This document shows, piece by piece, positions 24,183 through 35,592 of a stretch of DNA of 45,794 nt. The first letter of the stretch is position 1. Each line of letters starts with the position of its first letter. Under the pieces are notes generated by a model. That model saw only the letters and a program-made list of their open reading frames with translations. It was not told the DNA's origin and did not search any database. The DNA is taken from the NCBI RefSeq assembly GCF_001279695.1, contig NZ_LGDD01000324.1, positions 1 to 45,794 of the forward strand. The letters run 5' to 3'. This stretch comes from Streptomyces sp. WM6378. GTDB lineage: Bacteria; Actinomycetota; Actinomycetes; Streptomycetales; Streptomycetaceae. The position numbers and the translations under genes were made by a program.

Positions 24183-24788
24183 TCAGTCCTCGTCGGCAAG
24201 GATCAGATAGAGCTTCTTGCGGGCGTCGTTGATGACTCCGAGTGCCTTCTGCCGCTGGTCGGCGGAGCCGGTCTTCCAGACCTGGCCGAACGCCTCCATC
24301 AGACCGAAGCCGGCCTGCCGGATCTCGTGCATGGCCTCCCAGTCGACTCCGCGCCCGGCGTCCTCCCAAGGAGCCTCGGCTCCCGATTCGGCCTCCGTGC
24401 GCCCGGCGTCGGTGAGCGTGAACAGCTTCTTGCCGCCCTCGCTCTCGCTGGTGATCAAGCCCTCGTCCTCCAGGAGCTGGAGGGTGGGGTAGACCGAGCC
24501 CGGGCTGGGCTTCCAGGCCCCACCGCTGCGCTCGCCGATCTCCTGGATCATCTCGTAGCCGTGCATCGGCCGGTCCTTCAGGAGGGCCAGGATCGACGCG
24601 CGGACATCTCCGCGCCGCGCCCTGCCCCGCGGACCGCCACGGCCACCGGGACCGAACGGTCCGCCCCACGGTCCCCCGCCGAAGCCGGGACCGAAGGGCC
24701 CGAAGGCGGCACGCCGCCCCTCGGAGTCGCCCCGACCGCGATGGCCGGGTCCTTGCTGTCCGTGCTGCCCATATCCATGTGAACGCAT
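24183..24788 (-). CDS. PadR-family transcriptional regulator
   Basis: The protein has 201 residues from MRSHGYGQHG, with a GGAAGGA site upstream; the open frame continuing further upstream is antisense to PhzF. After a Gly/Pro/Phe-rich N terminus of about 60 residues comes the PadR winged helix (VRASILALLKDRPMHGYEMIQEI then SPGSVYPTLQLLEDEGLI) and a C-terminal dimerisation helix. PadR proteins usually repress their own promoter and a neighbouring transporter or stress gene, so PhzF at 24949 is a possible second target. The long glycine-rich N terminus is common in Streptomyces homologues. Confidence 0.92.
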   Translation of the reverse strand: MRSHGYGQHGQQGPGHRGRGDSEGRRAAFGPFGPGFGGGPWGGPFGPGGRGGPRGRARRGDVRASILALLKDRPMHGYEMIQEIGERSGGAWKPSPGSVYPTLQLLEDEGLITSESEGGKKLFTLTDAGRTEAESGAEAPWEDAGRGVDWEAMHEIRQAGFGLMEAFGQVWKTGSADQRQKALGVINDARKKLYLILADED

Positions 24789-24803
24789 GGTTCGCTTCCT
24801 TCC

Positions 24804-24839
24804 ATCGTTGATCTGTCGCGATGCGTCAACGATATATCG
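24804..24839. promoter_or_regulatory. PadR promoter/operator with nested palindromes
   Basis: ATCGTTGA (24804-24811) and TCAACGAT (24826-24833) form an 8-bp inverted repeat. CGATATATCG (24830-24839) is a perfect palindrome overlapping it. On the minus strand TTGACG is a good -35 and AACGAT about 17 bp on a possible -10, so bound PadR would block its own promoter. Confidence 0.55.
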
Positions 24840-24948
24840 GTGGCAGTCGCTTGGCAACCCTCTTCCGAACAGGCGCCGCCCCGGAAGCGGTCCAGCCACC
24901 GCGAATTGGCCTTGGCCTGCGGGTTTTCCCGTCCCGTACGGTGCCGCC

Positions 24949-25764
24949 ATGCGCATTCGAATCGTCGACGCCTTCACCGACCGCCCCTTCGCCGGCAACC
25001 CCGCCGGCGTCCTGCTGCTCGACGCCTTCCCGGCCGACGAGTGGCTCCAGGACGTGGCCCGCGAGGTCAACCACGCCGAGACCGCCTTCGCGCACCCGCT
25101 GCCGCCCGGCGGGGACGCGGACTGGGCACTGCGCTGGTTCACCCCGGCCACCGAGGTCGACATGTGCGGCCACGCCACCCTGGCCACCGCGCACGTCCTG
25201 CGCTCCACGGGGGCGGCGACCGGAACGGTGCGGTTCGCCGCCCGCTGCGGCATCCTCAAGGCGACCGCCTCGCAGGACGGCACGATCACCCTGGACTTCC
25301 CGACCTCCGCTCTTGAGGAGGAGGCCGTCGCGGACGGCCTCGCCGAGGCCCTCGGCGCCCCGATCGTCTCGGTGCACGACACCTCGGCCCACGTCGGCGA
25401 CCTGCTGGTGGAGCTGCCCGACGAGGCGGCCGTACGCGCCCTCGCGCCCGACTTCCGCGCGCTGGGGCGGCACTCCAGGCGCGGCGTCATCGCGACGGCC
25501 GCCGCTTCGGATCCCGGCGCCGGGTACGACTACATCTCGCGCTGCTTCTTCCCCAACGTCGGCATCGACGAGGACCCGGTGACGGGCAGCGCCCACACCG
25601 CGCTCGCACCGTTCTGGTCGGCGCGCCTGGGCCGGGCCGAGCTGACCGGCCTCCAGGCCTCGGCCCGCTCCGGGCTCGTCCGCACGGAGGTGTGCGGCGA
25701 GCGCACCCTGCTCACCGGCCGCGCGGTGACCGTCATTGACGGCGAACTGCTGACCGCGCCCTAG
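24949..25764 (+). CDS. PhzF-family epimerase/isomerase
   Basis: The protein has 271 residues from MRIRIVDAFTDRPFAGNPAGV. Both halves of the diaminopimelate-epimerase-like fold are present: NHAETAFA carries the catalytic acid, then EVDMCGHATLA, and in the second half DEDPVTGSAHTAL. PhzF family members catalyse isomerisations without cofactor, and outside phenazine clusters the substrate is unknown. TACGGT six bases before the ATG suggests a leaderless transcript. Confidence 0.92.
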   Translation: MRIRIVDAFTDRPFAGNPAGVLLLDAFPADEWLQDVAREVNHAETAFAHPLPPGGDADWALRWFTPATEVDMCGHATLATAHVLRSTGAATGTVRFAARCGILKATASQDGTITLDFPTSALEEEAVADGLAEALGAPIVSVHDTSAHVGDLLVELPDEAAVRALAPDFRALGRHSRRGVIATAAASDPGAGYDYISRCFFPNVGIDEDPVTGSAHTALAPFWSARLGRAELTGLQASARSGLVRTEVCGERTLLTGRAVTVIDGELLTAP

Positions 25765-25803
25765 GCGCACGCCTCAAGAGGCGCTCTATGGACCCGCCTC
25801 AAC

Positions 25804-25868
25804 GGCGTGCCCCAGGGGCACGCCCCAAACGACGTAAGGGGCGTACGCAATAGACGTACGCCCCTTAC
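25804..25868. terminator. Two tandem hairpins between convergent PhzF and CPBP genes
   Basis: GGCGTGCCCC/GGGGCACGCC (25804-25824) and a 14-bp perfect stem GTAAGGGGCGTACG with its complement (25834-25868, 7-nt loop) lie between the two stops. The second is one of the strongest hairpins in the window. Confidence 0.82.
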
Positions 25869-25888
25869 CTCTCACGCTCCCGGACCGC

Positions 25889-26671
25889 TCACATCGTCGG
25901 CAGCCAGCTCACCTTCCCCGCGAGCAGCGCGTACCCGACGAAGGCCCCGATGTCGAGCAGCGAATGCGCCACCACGAGCGGCCCGACGCGCTGCCAGCGC
26001 CGGTAGAGCAGGACGAAGACCACGCCCATCACCATGTTGCCGATGAAGCCGCCGATGCCCTGGTAGAGGTGGTAGGAGCCGCGCAGCACGGAACTCGCGA
26101 CCAGGGCGGCCATCGGCGTCCACCCCAACTGGCCGAGCCTGCGCAGCAGATACCCGACGACGATCACTTCTTCGAGCACGGAGTTCTGCAGCGCCGAGAG
26201 AACGAGCACCGGGTACTTCCACCACACGCCGGGCAGCGACTCGGGGACGACGGTCAGATTGCCGCCCGCCGCCCGCGCCACCAGATAGAACGCGAGTCCC
26301 GCGCTGCCGATCCCGGCGGCGATCAGCACGCCCCGGCCGAGGTCCGACCAGGGGCGCGTCCGGTCGAAGCCGATCACCCGCAGGCCACCGGTCCGCTCGC
26401 GAAGCAGCAGGTGCGCGACGAGCGCGACCGGCACGAGCGCCGTCGCGATGCCGAAGAGCTGCCAGGCGAGATCGAGCCACGGCCGCCCGGGAGCGTACGA
26501 GGTGTTGAGATTGGCCGCCTGGTGCTTGAGGCCGCCCGGCTTGGTGAGCGAGCCGATGAAGCTGATCAGCGCCGACACGCCGCTCGCGCCCAGCGAGAGC
26601 GCGAGTACGAGCACGGTCTCGGACCGCAAGATCCGCGGTGAAGTCCCCTCTTCGGGAAGAGAATCAGCCAT
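25889..26671 (-). CDS. CPBP (CAAX-like) family intramembrane glutamic protease
   Basis: The protein has 260 residues from MADSLPEEGT, with GGAGG 8 nt upstream; a GTG 15 bases earlier is possible. Eight or so membrane segments are predicted. The ABI/CPBP motifs are present: the di-glutamate in NSVLEEVIVVGYLLRRL, SYHLYQG with the second-motif His, and AHSLLDIGAF with the last motif. Bacterial members are linked to bacteriocin immunity or membrane protein turnover, and no partner is evident here. Confidence 0.88.
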   Translation of the reverse strand: MADSLPEEGTSPRILRSETVLVLALSLGASGVSALISFIGSLTKPGGLKHQAANLNTSYAPGRPWLDLAWQLFGIATALVPVALVAHLLLRERTGGLRVIGFDRTRPWSDLGRGVLIAAGIGSAGLAFYLVARAAGGNLTVVPESLPGVWWKYPVLVLSALQNSVLEEVIVVGYLLRRLGQLGWTPMAALVASSVLRGSYHLYQGIGGFIGNMVMGVVFVLLYRRWQRVGPLVVAHSLLDIGAFVGYALLAGKVSWLPTM

Positions 26672-26856
26672 GCGCTCGGCCTCCACCTGCACACCTGCCT
26701 CCAGTTGACGAATCGCGTTCCATCCCCACCGTCGCCCCGCTAGGGTCTCGAAAGAACTTACGAAGATCGCGCGCGACAGGCCGGGGGACGGGCGCCATTG
26801 CGACGGTGCGGTCTCCCTTTTTCCTTGTTCGGGATTCAAGGAGGGGCACCACCGCC

Positions 26857-28641
26857 ATGGGACGTCACAGCTTGCCCGACGACGCCGCGACCGGCAGCAC
26901 CGGGGAGGGCAGGGGCTCCGCGCGGCGGCGCACGGTCGCCCTCGCCACCGCTCTCGTCCTGGCCGTGGCCGGGGGCACGGCCATCGCCGTCCAGCGCGGG
27001 CTGCCCACGTTCAGCCACTCCTGCGCAGCCTCCGCCGTGCGGCTGGATCTGGTCGCCTCGCCCGATGTGGCGCCCGCGGTGAAGGCCGTCGCGGACCGGG
27101 CCCGCAAGGAGAAGATCACCTCGGACGGCTCCTGCATGGACGTCCGGGTGACCGCCCGGGACTCCTACAAGGTCGCGGCTTCCTTCACTTCGGGTGCCAA
27201 ACCCGACTTCTCGGTGTGGATTCCCGACTCCTCGCTGTGGGTGGACCGGGCGAAGGACACCAGCGGCTCGGCCACCGTCGTCACCGCGGGCCAGGTCGCC
27301 GCCTCCCCCATCGCTCTCGCCGCGGTACCGGCCACCGCCAAAACGCTCGGCTGGCCTCAAAAGACGTACACCTGGGCCGAATTGGCCGAAGCCACAGCCC
27401 AGGACGGCAAGGGGCGCCTCGGCTCGGCCGATCCGGCGCACAGCGCCGCCGGGCTGCTCGCGCTGAGCTGCATCGGCAGATCGGCGGCGAGCCGGGGACC
27501 GGAGGGCAGCACCAGGACCGCGGCCCTCGCCAAACTCCTCTCGCAGCGGGTCTCCGACAGCGACGGACAGGTGGCGGGCACCCTCGCCCGCGACAACTCG
27601 GCGGCCGAGACCCGCGATCCGCGCCGCAATCAGGCAGTGGTCCTGTCCGAGCAGGCGGCCTTCGCGCACAATGCCGCGCGCGGCGCGGGTCAGGGGGTGC
27701 GGCTCTTCTACCCCAAGGACGGCGCGGCGCAGCTCGACTTTCCGTACACGATGGTCCGCGAGGCGGGCATGAGCACCAATGAGAGCCGGGCGGCGATGCG
27801 CTTCCTGACGCTGCTCGGCGACCCCGAGTCCGTCCGGGTGCTCGCCGGGCAGGGCTTTCGCACGCCGGGCCTGCCCGCCGTCGGCCCGGTCGCCTCGGCC
27901 GCCGGGGGCAGTTCGCCGCAGCCGTACGCGAGCGCCACTGCCGACCCGCCGTCGGCCCAGGAGTTGCAGGACGCGCTCGGCATGTGGACGATCACCGTGC
28001 AGAGCGCACGGCTGACGACAGTGGTGGACGCGTCGGGGTCGATGGCGGCCACCGTGCCGGGCTCGGGCGGGCGCTCGCGCATGGAGGTCACCAAGGCCTC
28101 GCTGCTCCAGGCGCTTTCGCAGTTCACTCCCGAGGACGAGATCGGACTGTGGGACTTCTCCACCCACCTCGACGGCTCACGCGACTACCGCCGCCTGGTG
28201 CCGACCGCCCGGCTCGGCGACCCGGCGGCCGGCGGCCGCACCCAGCGCGACCGGCTGTCGGCCGCGTTCGCCGCACTCCAGCCGGTGCCGGGCGGTGCGA
28301 CCGGGCTCTTCGACACGACGCTGGCCGCGTACAAGGAGGCGACTTCCACGTACGCGCGCGGCAAGTTCAACGCGGTCGTGCTGCTCACCGACGGCGCCAA
28401 CGAGGACCCCGGCAGCATCTCGCGGGCCGACCTCGTCGCCCAGTTGCAGAAGCTCACCGATCCCTCGAAGCCGGTGCCGCTGATCGCCATCGCGGTCGGC
28501 CCGGACGCCGACAAGGACGAGGTGCAGCAGATCGCGAAGGCGGCCGGCGGCGCCGGGTACCAGGTGAACGACCCGGCCGACATCCAGGCCGTGATCCTCC
28601 AGGCGATCATGGCCCTGGGACAGGCCCAGCACCACGGCTAA
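26857..28641 (+). CDS. Substrate-binding-like domain fused to von Willebrand factor A domain, membrane-anchored
   Basis: The protein has 594 residues. An Arg-rich N terminus and one hydrophobic segment (about 26-46) suggest a signal anchor with the rest outside. Residues about 60-400 resemble a periplasmic solute-binding protein, with KPDFSVWIPDSSLW as the typical hinge region. From about 425 a vWA domain follows, with the MIDAS metal motif VVDASGSMA and LLTDGANEDP. This fusion is widespread in Streptomyces with unknown ligand. GGAGGGG lies upstream of the ATG. The 3' end overlaps the convergent ligase-like gene by 4 bp. Confidence 0.88.
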   Translation: MGRHSLPDDAATGSTGEGRGSARRRTVALATALVLAVAGGTAIAVQRGLPTFSHSCAASAVRLDLVASPDVAPAVKAVADRARKEKITSDGSCMDVRVTARDSYKVAASFTSGAKPDFSVWIPDSSLWVDRAKDTSGSATVVTAGQVAASPIALAAVPATAKTLGWPQKTYTWAELAEATAQDGKGRLGSADPAHSAAGLLALSCIGRSAASRGPEGSTRTAALAKLLSQRVSDSDGQVAGTLARDNSAAETRDPRRNQAVVLSEQAAFAHNAARGAGQGVRLFYPKDGAAQLDFPYTMVREAGMSTNESRAAMRFLTLLGDPESVRVLAGQGFRTPGLPAVGPVASAAGGSSPQPYASATADPPSAQELQDALGMWTITVQSARLTTVVDASGSMAATVPGSGGRSRMEVTKASLLQALSQFTPEDEIGLWDFSTHLDGSRDYRRLVPTARLGDPAAGGRTQRDRLSAAFAALQPVPGGATGLFDTTLAAYKEATSTYARGKFNAVVLLTDGANEDPGSISRADLVAQLQKLTDPSKPVPLIAIAVGPDADKDEVQQIAKAAGGAGYQVNDPADIQAVILQAIMALGQAQHHG

Positions 28642-30158
28642 CCCTGCCGGTCCCATTGGCCGGGAAAGCCTGTCGGCCAGGTGTGCACGGGCTCACCCCC
28701 GAGCATCAGCTCCCGATAGCGCCGGGTGGTGGCCGCGAGGGCCGCTTCCCGGCCGAGCCCGGCCGCCCGCGCCCGGTGGTAGGTCTCGACCTGCCAGGAC
28801 GCCCCGTTCACCCGGCGCCGGCACCGCTCCTCGATGATGCCGAGGTAGTGGTCCCGGTCGGCCGGCTCGACCCCCCAGGCGTCGAGCCCGGCCGCCGCCA
28901 GCGGCAGCAGCTCATCGCGTACGAGCTTGACCGCGGGCACCCGGGCGAGGCCGCCGCCGCGCCGGGGCACCGGCCAGAGCAGCTCGGCGTCGATGCCGTA
29001 CCGGCACGCGGTGTCGAAGTTGGCGGCCGCCGACTCGAAGGGCAGCCGCGTCCACACCGGCCGGGCCTCCTCCGCGAGCGCCCGCACCAGGCCGTAGTAG
29101 AAGGCCGCGTTGGCCAGGACGTCGGTGACGGTTGGCCCGGCCGGGAGCACCCGGTTCTCCACCCTGAGGTGCGGCACGCCGTCGGCGATCCCGTACACCG
29201 GCCGGTTCCAGCGGTAGATCGTGCCGTTGTGCAGCACCAGCTCCTTCAGGCGCGGCACCCCGCCGTCCGCGATGACGCGCAGCGGCTCCTCCTCGTCGCA
29301 GATGGGCAGCAGCGGCGGGAAGAAGCGCAGGTTCTCCTCGAAGAGTTCGTAGGCGGACGTCACCCAGCGCTCGCCGAACCAGGTGCGCGGACGCACCCCT
29401 TGGGCGCGCAGCTCGGCCGGTCTGGTGTCGGTGGCCTGCTCGAACACCGGCGGCCGCGACTCGCGCCACAGCTCCCGCCCGAACAGGAAGGGCGCGTTGG
29501 CGCCCAGCACGATCTGCACGGCCGTGGCCACCTGCGCCGCGTTCCACACCGCGGCGAACCGCGCGGGCGTCACCTGGAGATGCAACTGCACGGAGGTGCA
29601 GGCAGCTTCGGGGGTGATCGACGCGGAGGTGCAGACGAGCCGTTCCACCCCCTGGATGTCGAGCGTGAAATCCTCCCCGCGGGCCGCCACTATTTGATCG
29701 TTGAGCAGGGCGTAGCGGTCGACGTCGGAAAGATTCCCGGGTACGAGATCATTCTGGGTCAGGGTCGGCAGAATTCCGATCATGATGATGCCCGCGTCGA
29801 CCTCGGAGGCTTTGCGATCGGCATACCCGAGCCCGGTCCGCAACTCCTCGGCGAGCTGATCGAATACCCGGCCGCCGAGCCGGTGCGGGGCTATGTTCAC
29901 TTCCAGGTTGAACATTCCGAGTTCGGTCTGGAAATCCCTGCTCGCGATGCGTTCGAGCACCTCGGCATTCATCATGCGCGGCATACCGTCGCGACCCGCG
30001 AGATTCAGTTCGATCTCAAGGCCCATCATGTTCCTCGGGCGGTCGAACCGCTTCTGGGCCAGGAGCCTCCCGAGCCCCTCCAGGCACTGCTGTAGCTTGT
30101 CCCGGTAGCGGTGCCGATCGGACAGGTCGAATCCGCCTGCCACGACCTTCTCCCCCAT
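28638..30158 (-). CDS. Glutamate-cysteine ligase family protein (GCS2/EgtA-like)
   Basis: The protein has 506 residues from MGEKVVAGGFDL, with AGGAGGG 8 nt upstream. Motifs of the GCS2 ATP-dependent carboxylate-amine ligase fold are visible: MMGLEIELNL and LGMFNLEVNIAP near the N terminus, ACTSVQLHLQV in the middle, and VENRVLPAGPTVTD later. Actinobacteria make mycothiol and ergothioneine rather than glutathione, so the amine acceptor need not be cysteine. No egtB-D genes are adjacent, which argues against a simple ergothioneine role. Confidence 0.82.
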   Translation of the reverse strand: MGEKVVAGGFDLSDRHRYRDKLQQCLEGLGRLLAQKRFDRPRNMMGLEIELNLAGRDGMPRMMNAEVLERIASRDFQTELGMFNLEVNIAPHRLGGRVFDQLAEELRTGLGYADRKASEVDAGIIMIGILPTLTQNDLVPGNLSDVDRYALLNDQIVAARGEDFTLDIQGVERLVCTSASITPEAACTSVQLHLQVTPARFAAVWNAAQVATAVQIVLGANAPFLFGRELWRESRPPVFEQATDTRPAELRAQGVRPRTWFGERWVTSAYELFEENLRFFPPLLPICDEEEPLRVIADGGVPRLKELVLHNGTIYRWNRPVYGIADGVPHLRVENRVLPAGPTVTDVLANAAFYYGLVRALAEEARPVWTRLPFESAAANFDTACRYGIDAELLWPVPRRGGGLARVPAVKLVRDELLPLAAAGLDAWGVEPADRDHYLGIIEERCRRRVNGASWQVETYHRARAAGLGREAALAATTRRYRELMLGGEPVHTWPTGFPGQWDRQG

Positions 30159-30646
30159 CGAAGGGTCCCTCCTCGAATGGGCAGCCAGCGACACCGGCCG
30201 CTCGCGTCACGGTCGATAATGCCCAGCCTCACTGATCCATAACGCCTGCGCGGGCAGCGCCGGAAGAGTAGTCTCAGAGGCTACGGCCTCCGGCACATTC
30301 AGCGGGCATACCGCAACGGGCAGTTACCGCAGTCGTGGCAATGGTGAAAAACACCGACGAGATTCGGCCGACCCCCGGCGGGGCACCTTTCCAGGTGGGG
30401 GCGTCGCACAGGACATTTCCTCGGGTAAATCGCCCGCACAGAAGGACCTGATACCGACTTGCGGGCAATATCGACGACAGCTAGCCGAAACACTGCGTGA
30501 ACACGTGTCGTATAAACTCCGCAAACGAGGCAGAGAGTTGGCGCCCCGGCCATCGATCGTCGGCCCCCCTCTGACCCCGCACCGCAGACAGCGCCGTCCG
30601 CACCGCCCACGCATCACCGTGTCTCCGAAGTGAGAGGCGACCCACC
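30159..30646. other. 488-bp non-coding stretch between divergent genes
   Basis: I find no convincing gene here: open frames on either strand lack third-position G/C bias and ribosome sites. Base composition is visibly less GC-rich than the genes. TATAAA (30511-30516), just after the palindrome ACACGTGT (30501-30508), is a possible -10 and operator for the gene at 30647. Two promoters firing outward are expected. Confidence 0.55.
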
Positions 30647-31234
30647 ATGCCGCTGCATGTCCCCCCGGCCCCCGCGCCCGCCCTGCGCAGCGTCCTCGCG
30701 GCACTCGGTTCCCCCACCGCCGTCCGCGAGGCCCGCACTCCGGCCCTCCGCTCCGCCCCAGGTCCGCTCACCCCCGAGCTTCCGCTCCCGCTCCACGTCC
30801 TGGACGGAATCACCCCGGGCGGCCGGACCCCGCGCACCCGCCTGGCCGGCTGGCGTTTCCTCATCAGCGACACCGACCATCCGGTCGCCGCCGCGGACAC
30901 CCGGCTCACGCCGGACGGCTGGGCCTTCTCGCACTTCTTCGAGGGCCCCTACATCGCCTCGACCGCGCGCGCCCTGCGCCAGGCGGAACTGCTCACCACG
31001 CACTACCAGCCCCGGCTGCTCTCGGTCCCCGAGCTGTACATGCTCACGCTGTGGCTGCACGGCGCCACCACCGCCGACGGGGCCTCGGGCACGCCCGCAC
31101 CGAACGATCTGCTGGTGCCGCTGGCGCCCGCCCCGCCCGGCATCTGCGCCCACCGCCCGCTGCGGGTCAGCGAACTGCTGCCGGTCCTCACCCTGCGCCT
31201 GGCCCCCGCCCCGCTGCTCGGCCAGCCCGTCTGA
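30647..31234 (+). CDS. Conserved hypothetical protein, 195 residues
   Basis: The protein is soluble and proline-rich in its first 80 residues. No signal peptide or membrane segment is present. A central stretch with several aromatic residues (GWAFSHFFEGPYIAS, then LTTHYQPRLLSVPELYMLTLWLHG) looks like a folded core. Third positions are almost all G or C, so translation is credible. GAGAGG lies upstream of the ATG. I do not recognise a characterised family. A hairpin terminator follows. Confidence 0.75.
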   Translation: MPLHVPPAPAPALRSVLAALGSPTAVREARTPALRSAPGPLTPELPLPLHVLDGITPGGRTPRTRLAGWRFLISDTDHPVAAADTRLTPDGWAFSHFFEGPYIASTARALRQAELLTTHYQPRLLSVPELYMLTLWLHGATTADGASGTPAPNDLLVPLAPAPPGICAHRPLRVSELLPVLTLRLAPAPLLGQPV

Positions 31235-31260
31235 CCTCACCTTCGGCGACGCGCGAAAAA

Positions 31261-31291
31261 GTGCCCCGCGACCGGTGTGGCCGCGGGGCAC
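31261..31291. terminator. Hairpin terminator with U tract on the minus strand
   Basis: GTGCCCCGCG pairs with CGCGGGGCAC over an 11-nt loop, 27 bp after the stop at 31234. A run of five A on its left gives a U tract for leftward transcripts, so it works in both directions. From here to 31567 I see only a possible -35/-10 pair (TTGAGG at 31379 and TGATAC at 31402). Confidence 0.75.
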
Positions 31292-31567
31292 CGGTGTGTC
31301 TATGCTGCGTACGCGCCGCCTCCGCCATACGGGCTAGCCCTGCCGGGCCACTGCGAACCACCCGAAAAGACAAGCCAGTTGAGGTGAACCGTCCGTGCGG
31401 GTGATACGTCATTAAGCAGTAGGAAGCGCTGCCGCGAAATCCCTGCGGATTGACGCCCGTGGGGCAACACTGGGATCGGACCGACCGACTTACTACGGGG
31501 GGCGGCCATGAACAACAACGTATCAAGCCGCAGCACACTCACCACGACGCAGCGAAAGAACGCATCC

Positions 31568-31774
31568 ATGTGCCAGCACCAGCCAGCCTGCCCCACTGCC
31601 TTCTCCGCCGACCGGGAAGCCGCGAAGCCCGTGGCACACCACCCGGAGCAGGGCTGGAGCCTGCTGTGCAACGGTGTCCTGCTCTTCGAGGACACCGGTG
31701 AGCTGCTGCCGGACGGGCAGATCATCGCCCCGCACCGGTCGCTCACGGCCGAGCAGGTGGCGACGGCCGCCTAG
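31568..31774 (+). CDS. DUF5999-like small conserved Streptomyces protein
   Basis: The protein has 68 residues starting MCQHQPACPTA. It matches the pattern I know for DUF5999: an N-terminal Cys/His pair, ADREAAKPVAHHPEQGWSLLCNGVL, and a conserved tail LLPDGQIIAPHR. An in-frame ATG at 31508 would add 20 residues, but those codons lack the genomic third-position bias. The three Cys and three His could bind a metal. The function is unknown. Confidence 0.75.
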   Translation: MCQHQPACPTAFSADREAAKPVAHHPEQGWSLLCNGVLLFEDTGELLPDGQIIAPHRSLTAEQVATAA

Positions 31775-31840
31775 CGCGGCCTCGCACGGACAGCTCTCGT
31801 ACGGACGCATCCCCAGCGGACTCGTCCCGTACGGAAACAC

Positions 31841-31878
31841 AAGGGCCGGCCCGGGGAACACACCCCGAACCGGCCCTT
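31841..31878. terminator. Bidirectional hairpin after gcvP and the small protein gene
   Basis: AAGGGCCGG (31841-31849) pairs with CCGGCCCTT (31870-31878), with further GGGG/CCCC pairing inside. It sits between converging stops. Confidence 0.78.
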
Positions 31879-31892
31879 ACGCATGTGCGGGA

Positions 31893-34778
<2,886 letters not shown>

Positions 34779-34837
34779 TACGGAGGCCTCCTGGTCGCAC
34801 GACCTGCGAGGGGCACCACGACGCGGGTACCCGGACG

Positions 34838-35075
34838 GCCTCCCCCTCTGTCATCTCAACCTGAGAGCTTCACCGGGGCGCGTGGGCGCGACCCGGTTTT
34901 CACCGTCGGTGAGGAAAGGTTCCGCCCGGGCCGAAGTGCCCGTGCGTCCCCCGTCCTGCTTTCCAGAGTGACCTCGTCCGTGCGGTCCGTGGGCCTGAGA
35001 GATTCCGGGGAGGAGTTGCTCCTTCGGCGCCCGCCGAGAGCTCAGTGAGCACTTCGGAGGACTCTCCCGCACGGG
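34838..35075 (-). ncRNA. Tandem glycine riboswitch upstream of gcvP
   Basis: On the minus strand the first aptamer has GCGGGAGAGT (about 35061-35070), CGCCGAAGGAGCAA (about 35016-35028) and CTCTCAGGCCC (about 34991-35001), then CACTCTGGAAAGCAGG. The second aptamer has CACCGACGGTGAAAACC, CTCTCAGGTTGAG and GACAGAGGGGG ending near 34843. These are the conserved glycine-binding motifs of the two-aptamer class. About 60 nt separate it from the start codon, enough for a translational or transcriptional switch. Confidence 0.93.
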
Positions 35076-35214
35076 GTCAGCAGCCATCGCCAGCCTACCA
35101 GCGAGGTCCGAGACCGAATCTTTGTTCAACCGCTCAAGTGGCCAACACCCACGATGTGCACTTTCGTAGTGTTTGTGGAGCAGTTGTGAACGGTTGCGAC
35201 CAGTTGGAGGGACC

Positions 35215-35592
35215 GTGCAGACCGATGTCGATCCGCGCAGCCTGATCGGCCGCAAGGCGTACGACCGCAGTGGACGCAAGATCGGAACAGTGGACGAGGT
35301 CTACCTCGACGACGCGACCGGCGCGCCGGAGTGGGCGGCGGTGCGCACCGGCCTGTTCAGCAGAGACGCCTTCGTCCCTCTCGAACCCAGCACCCTGGTC
35401 GACGAGGCGCTGCACGTCCCGTACGAGCGCGCCCTCATCAAGGACGCCCCCGACTTCGGCGTGGGCCGCCATCTCTCCCCGGAACAGGAGCTCCAGCTCT
35501 ACCACCACTACGGTCTGGACATCGCGGCCCCCGACCCCGGCCCGCCGCCCTCCGACCGTGACTTCGGCCGCCTTGCCAACGGCGACTCCTGA
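35215..35592 (+). CDS. PRC-barrel domain protein
   Basis: The protein has 125 residues from a GTG with TTGGAGG 4 nt upstream. The PRC barrel is in the first 75 residues (LIGRKAYDRSGRKIGTVDEVYLDDATG then RTGLFSRDAFVPL). The tail contains an EQELQLYHHYGLD helix and a proline-rich end. Such proteins are conserved in actinobacteria and may bind RNA or photosynthetic-type partners; the role here is unknown. Its last 85 bp overlap the convergent dinB gene. Confidence 0.88.
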   Translation: MQTDVDPRSLIGRKAYDRSGRKIGTVDEVYLDDATGAPEWAAVRTGLFSRDAFVPLEPSTLVDEALHVPYERALIKDAPDFGVGRHLSPEQELQLYHHYGLDIAAPDPGPPPSDRDFGRLANGDS

